From Syngnathus acus (lineage: Eukaryota > Chordata > Actinopteri > Syngnathiformes > Syngnathidae), in NCBI RefSeq assembly GCF_901709675.1, contig NC_051101.1, positions 2,660,501 to 2,724,500 on the forward strand: a stretch of DNA of 64,000 nt, in the 5' to 3' direction. The notes under the pieces are model-generated. The model ran no database searches. It was not told where the DNA came from and saw only the letters and a program-made list of their open reading frames with translations. Shown one piece after another: positions 61,100 to 64,000 of the stretch. A program made the position numbers and the translations under genes. Numbering within the stretch: position 1 is the stretch's first letter; each line of letters starts with the position of its first letter.

Positions 61100-64000
61100 C
61101 TAAGAGAAATCACCGTATCTCGTCAACAAGAGGATCAAATACGAGGAGGACGAGCAGGACGAGGAGGGAGGCGCAAAAATAAAACACACCCACACAAAGA
61201 CGACATCATCAGTCAATTAACACAACAGGACATGCGTCGCAACGTCAACATGCGCTTGTTGTTTGGAGCCAAAGATCCGGTTCACATGCTTTGCTCGAGT
61301 TGTACACAACACAAGAACAACAACACAAAAAATGTCAGAAACGGATGGAATGGGAGGAATGATACTCAACTCAATCCGGATTGAAATCAACCTGAGGTCC
61401 AGGCTCACTTTCACCTCATGTGGTCATTTTGTCCATGGTGGAGTCAACCGCACCACAAGTGGACCAACGTGGAACAGGAGCGTATTTCAAATACTACACT
61501 TACGCTTCGCAGAGATTTGCTTTTTCTAGCAGGTCCATAAAGTCTGTCTACACCTCGCACGCCAATGAAGGGGGATGGGGGTGAACGAGGGGTGATGAGC
61601 GAGAGAACCACCACGTACGCGTGCTTCAGCCTCGCTCGCTGCAGAAGTGTGTCAAAATCATGCTCGGCGGCCAAAACAGCACGGAGGCAAAACCACCAAA
61701 ACCAAGACCAGCACCACCATCACGGAGCTCCACAGCGCCAGTGCACAAAGCCCAAATCCAGGCAGCACGGGCACACGAAATAAACAAGAGCAGCCCGTCT
61801 TGGCAAAACACAAGAAAGAGAAACAGAGGAAGAAGGAGGAGGAGAAGAAGCGAAAGAAGAAGAAAAAGAAAGAGAGGTGGTGTTAAGTTTGCCAGACCTG
61901 ATCAGGGAAAATCCTGGCTGTTTTTGGCTCAATGACGTGTCCTCCTCGTATCTCATCCTCCACGGCCATGAGTCTTGGTAGCAGAAGAGAGCGAGACAAC
62001 AGAAGGAGAGGCAGCATTAAGACATGAGGAAAAACAACGCAAAACAACATTTGCATTTGAGGCTCGTGGCGGCGGGAAGTTATGAAAGCCACAAAGGTCA
62101 AATGGGCCGTATGCGGGACGTCGGGCTGCCGCCGCCGCCACCTGCTGACCGTCACGGCCTTCCTTCTGGTTTGCGACGTTGAAGGTTAAAGCCGAAGACT
62201 TCCTCCAAAGGCAAACCTCAAGCCTTGAAGCTTTCAGGGAAGAAACGTGCTAGGCCCCGCCAATATTTTTTTCAGGTTGCCGGATCAACAGCATCTTCTG
62301 GGAATTACTGCTCGTGGGGGTTAAAAAAAATCCTTCATCTTAATCACTCAAAGCTGACGGATGCACGTTTTTTCTTTCCTCCTGGCTAATTCTGCGATTT
62401 TCCCAGGCCTGAAGCTAATCCAAAGTGTCGGGGAAGGATTTGAATTTCAAGGGGGTGAGGTGAGAGGAAGGGTAGCAGCAAAAAATCTCGCAATCACCCG
62501 GACAGAGAGCGGCTGCTTCGCTTTCGCCTCATTTTGACACCTGAAGTGAATCAGAAACAGAACCGGATCCTGTTTCGAATCGCAAAGTGCACCCGATCTT
62601 GTATTGCATGCGCAACGTTATACGTGCACCCCAAGAAACAGACAGCTGGTTGTCATGCACATTTTCGCCCCCTACAGGACCGGTCCGGAATCGCATATCA
62701 TCATTTTTATTTATTTTTTATGTACACTACTTTCTTTTGGCAGAAGTCTGCATTTATATTTCAGTCACACACACGCACGCTGCAGTGAGGACACACAAAG
62801 TACACAAAGAAAGCAAAAAATCCACAGGTGGAGTTTTAAATATGAGCATTTGGATGTTTTATTGGAGAAACAGAGCTTACAGTTTTGCTTTGTACAAAAA
62901 AAAAATGGAGAGTGAGAAAGAAGGAAAGAAGGAATGAAGAAAAGAAAGAGAGATGGAAGGATGGAAAGAAAGACAGAAAGAAAGACAGAAAGAAGGAATT
63001 CATCCAGCAAGCACAGACAGCAAAGGTGATTGAAAAGTGTTTGGACATGAGCGTCAAAATGAGGCACATCTGTGACGTTTGTTACGTGAAGAGGGAGAAA
63101 ACAACAATTCAGCAAGGTGAGCACCTTGACACCTCGTTTTGCTACGCAGGGAAAAAAAAAAAAAAGACGATAAAAGAACTTCTTATATTTTACTCTCACG
63201 TGTGGACGAGCGAGCCAGGAAAAAAAACCGGCCTGAGTGCAAAGCCTCGCCCGTTGTCACACCAGCATATATATGTACTATCTTCATATTTGTCTCTTCA
63301 ATATATAGTATTAGCAGTATTAAGATAAAAACATTTCAAGTCACTAAAACAGGCAAATGAAAACGACTGAGTCGACCTCATCTAGATTATTGCGGCTAAA
63401 AGCGTGTCTATTGGGATCTTTAAAGCGTCTCACTCATATTTATTCATATTTCATACGGTACTGCTATTGTTATGGCTCTTGCATCACACACAACACACTC
63501 ACACAATTCAATACGCCCGATGGATTATAGTTACAAAAATAGATTAGTGCCACACATCAAACGTCCTCAAGACGGCAACTCGTATTGGATATCCAGAACT
63601 GGGCGGATCTGACCGACCAGTGCGCTTCAATCCTATCTGGACAGGTGCCCGCAAAGAAGGCAATCGGGCCGAGGAAGTAAGCCCTGTGGAGCACCGATGG
63701 TTTAAGGTCGTGAGGAGGAGACACCGGATCTTCGGCAATCAGCCAACACAAGTCAAATCTTCCAAAGATAGCAAGGAAAGAGAGATGGAAAGATCCAAAG
63801 GGGGACTTGAAACTTCCCATTTCAGCTCGGAATTGAAATCGAGAGAAAGAAAAGATTTGGAAGGCAATATTATATTTTAGCTTCTTGTTATGATGAAAAG
63901 ATGTTGTGCTTGTAAGAAAACAAGAGCCAAAGTCATCGAGAATCAAAACAACGCTACTTGCTACCGTGGCTTGCTACTGTGATAAAAAAAAAAAAGTAGT
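61100..64000. other. Right-hand end, no gene recognised
   Basis: Low-complexity purine tracts (61805-61875 and 62885-62998) generate Lys/Glu- and Arg-rich frames without meaning. An open minus segment ending at a donor-like GTCAGCAG|GTGGCG (about 62143) was seen but has no matching acceptor. The remainder shows no repeats with clear ends. Confidence 0.35.
62918..62998. repeat. (GAAAGAAAGACA)n-type purine repeat
   Basis: About 80 bp of GAAAG/GACAG/GGAAG units on the plus strand, almost pure purine with occasional C or T. Such mirror-like purine tracts can adopt triplex structure. Confidence 0.75.

Overview
The window looks like nuclear DNA of a teleost (ray-finned) fish. It has vertebrate multi-exon genes with short GT-AG introns, abundant CA/GT microsatellites, and a fish-type repeat load: L2-like and other non-LTR retrotransposons, a tRNA-derived SINE, a hAT element, a THAP-bearing Kolobok-like DNA transposon and several foldback MITEs. 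Five protein-coding genes can be read exon by exon with consistent splice phases. Their human orthologues all lie on chromosome 1q21-q23, so this is a conserved block.

Layout: (1) 1-6.0 kb, minus strand: otud7b (Cezanne deubiquitinase), entering from its first exon at about 6.0 kb and leaving through the left edge, so its C-terminal half is outside the window. (2) 6.3-9.7 kb: a pogo-like remnant and a dead L2-like LINE split by a hAT element with a perfect 8-bp target duplication. (3) 9.7-11.4 kb, minus: rbm8a (Y14), complete, six exons, with a foldback element in intron 1 and a 3' end that runs straight into the L2. (4) 11.5-28 kb: a gene desert rich in repeats, including a SINE and LINE joined tail to tail, a LINE 3' end, a tandem array of a palindromic element, a 1.28-kb Kolobok-like element with two convergent truncated ORFs, and a multi-hairpin locus. 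(5) 28.2-40.1 kb, plus: ntrk1 (TrkA), complete, 16 coding exons, 801 residues. (6) 41.0-43.4 kb, minus: paqr6 (membrane progestin receptor delta), complete except that its expected ATG reads GTG. (7) 46.3-54.7 kb, minus: smg5, complete, 22 coding exons, 1094 residues. (8) 55.1-64 kb: no recognised gene, but splice-flanked open segments on the minus strand near 59-61 kb suggest the end of an unidentified gene.

Functionally, rbm8a (exon junction complex core) and smg5 (late NMD factor) belong to the same mRNA surveillance pathway. otud7b (K11-linkage deubiquitinase), ntrk1 (NGF receptor kinase) and paqr6 (steroid-binding seven-pass receptor) are signalling genes. I found no operon, CRISPR array, rRNA or true tRNA gene. 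I saw no obviously new multi-gene system; the unusual items are transposon architecture and lineage changes in gene starts, domains and motifs.
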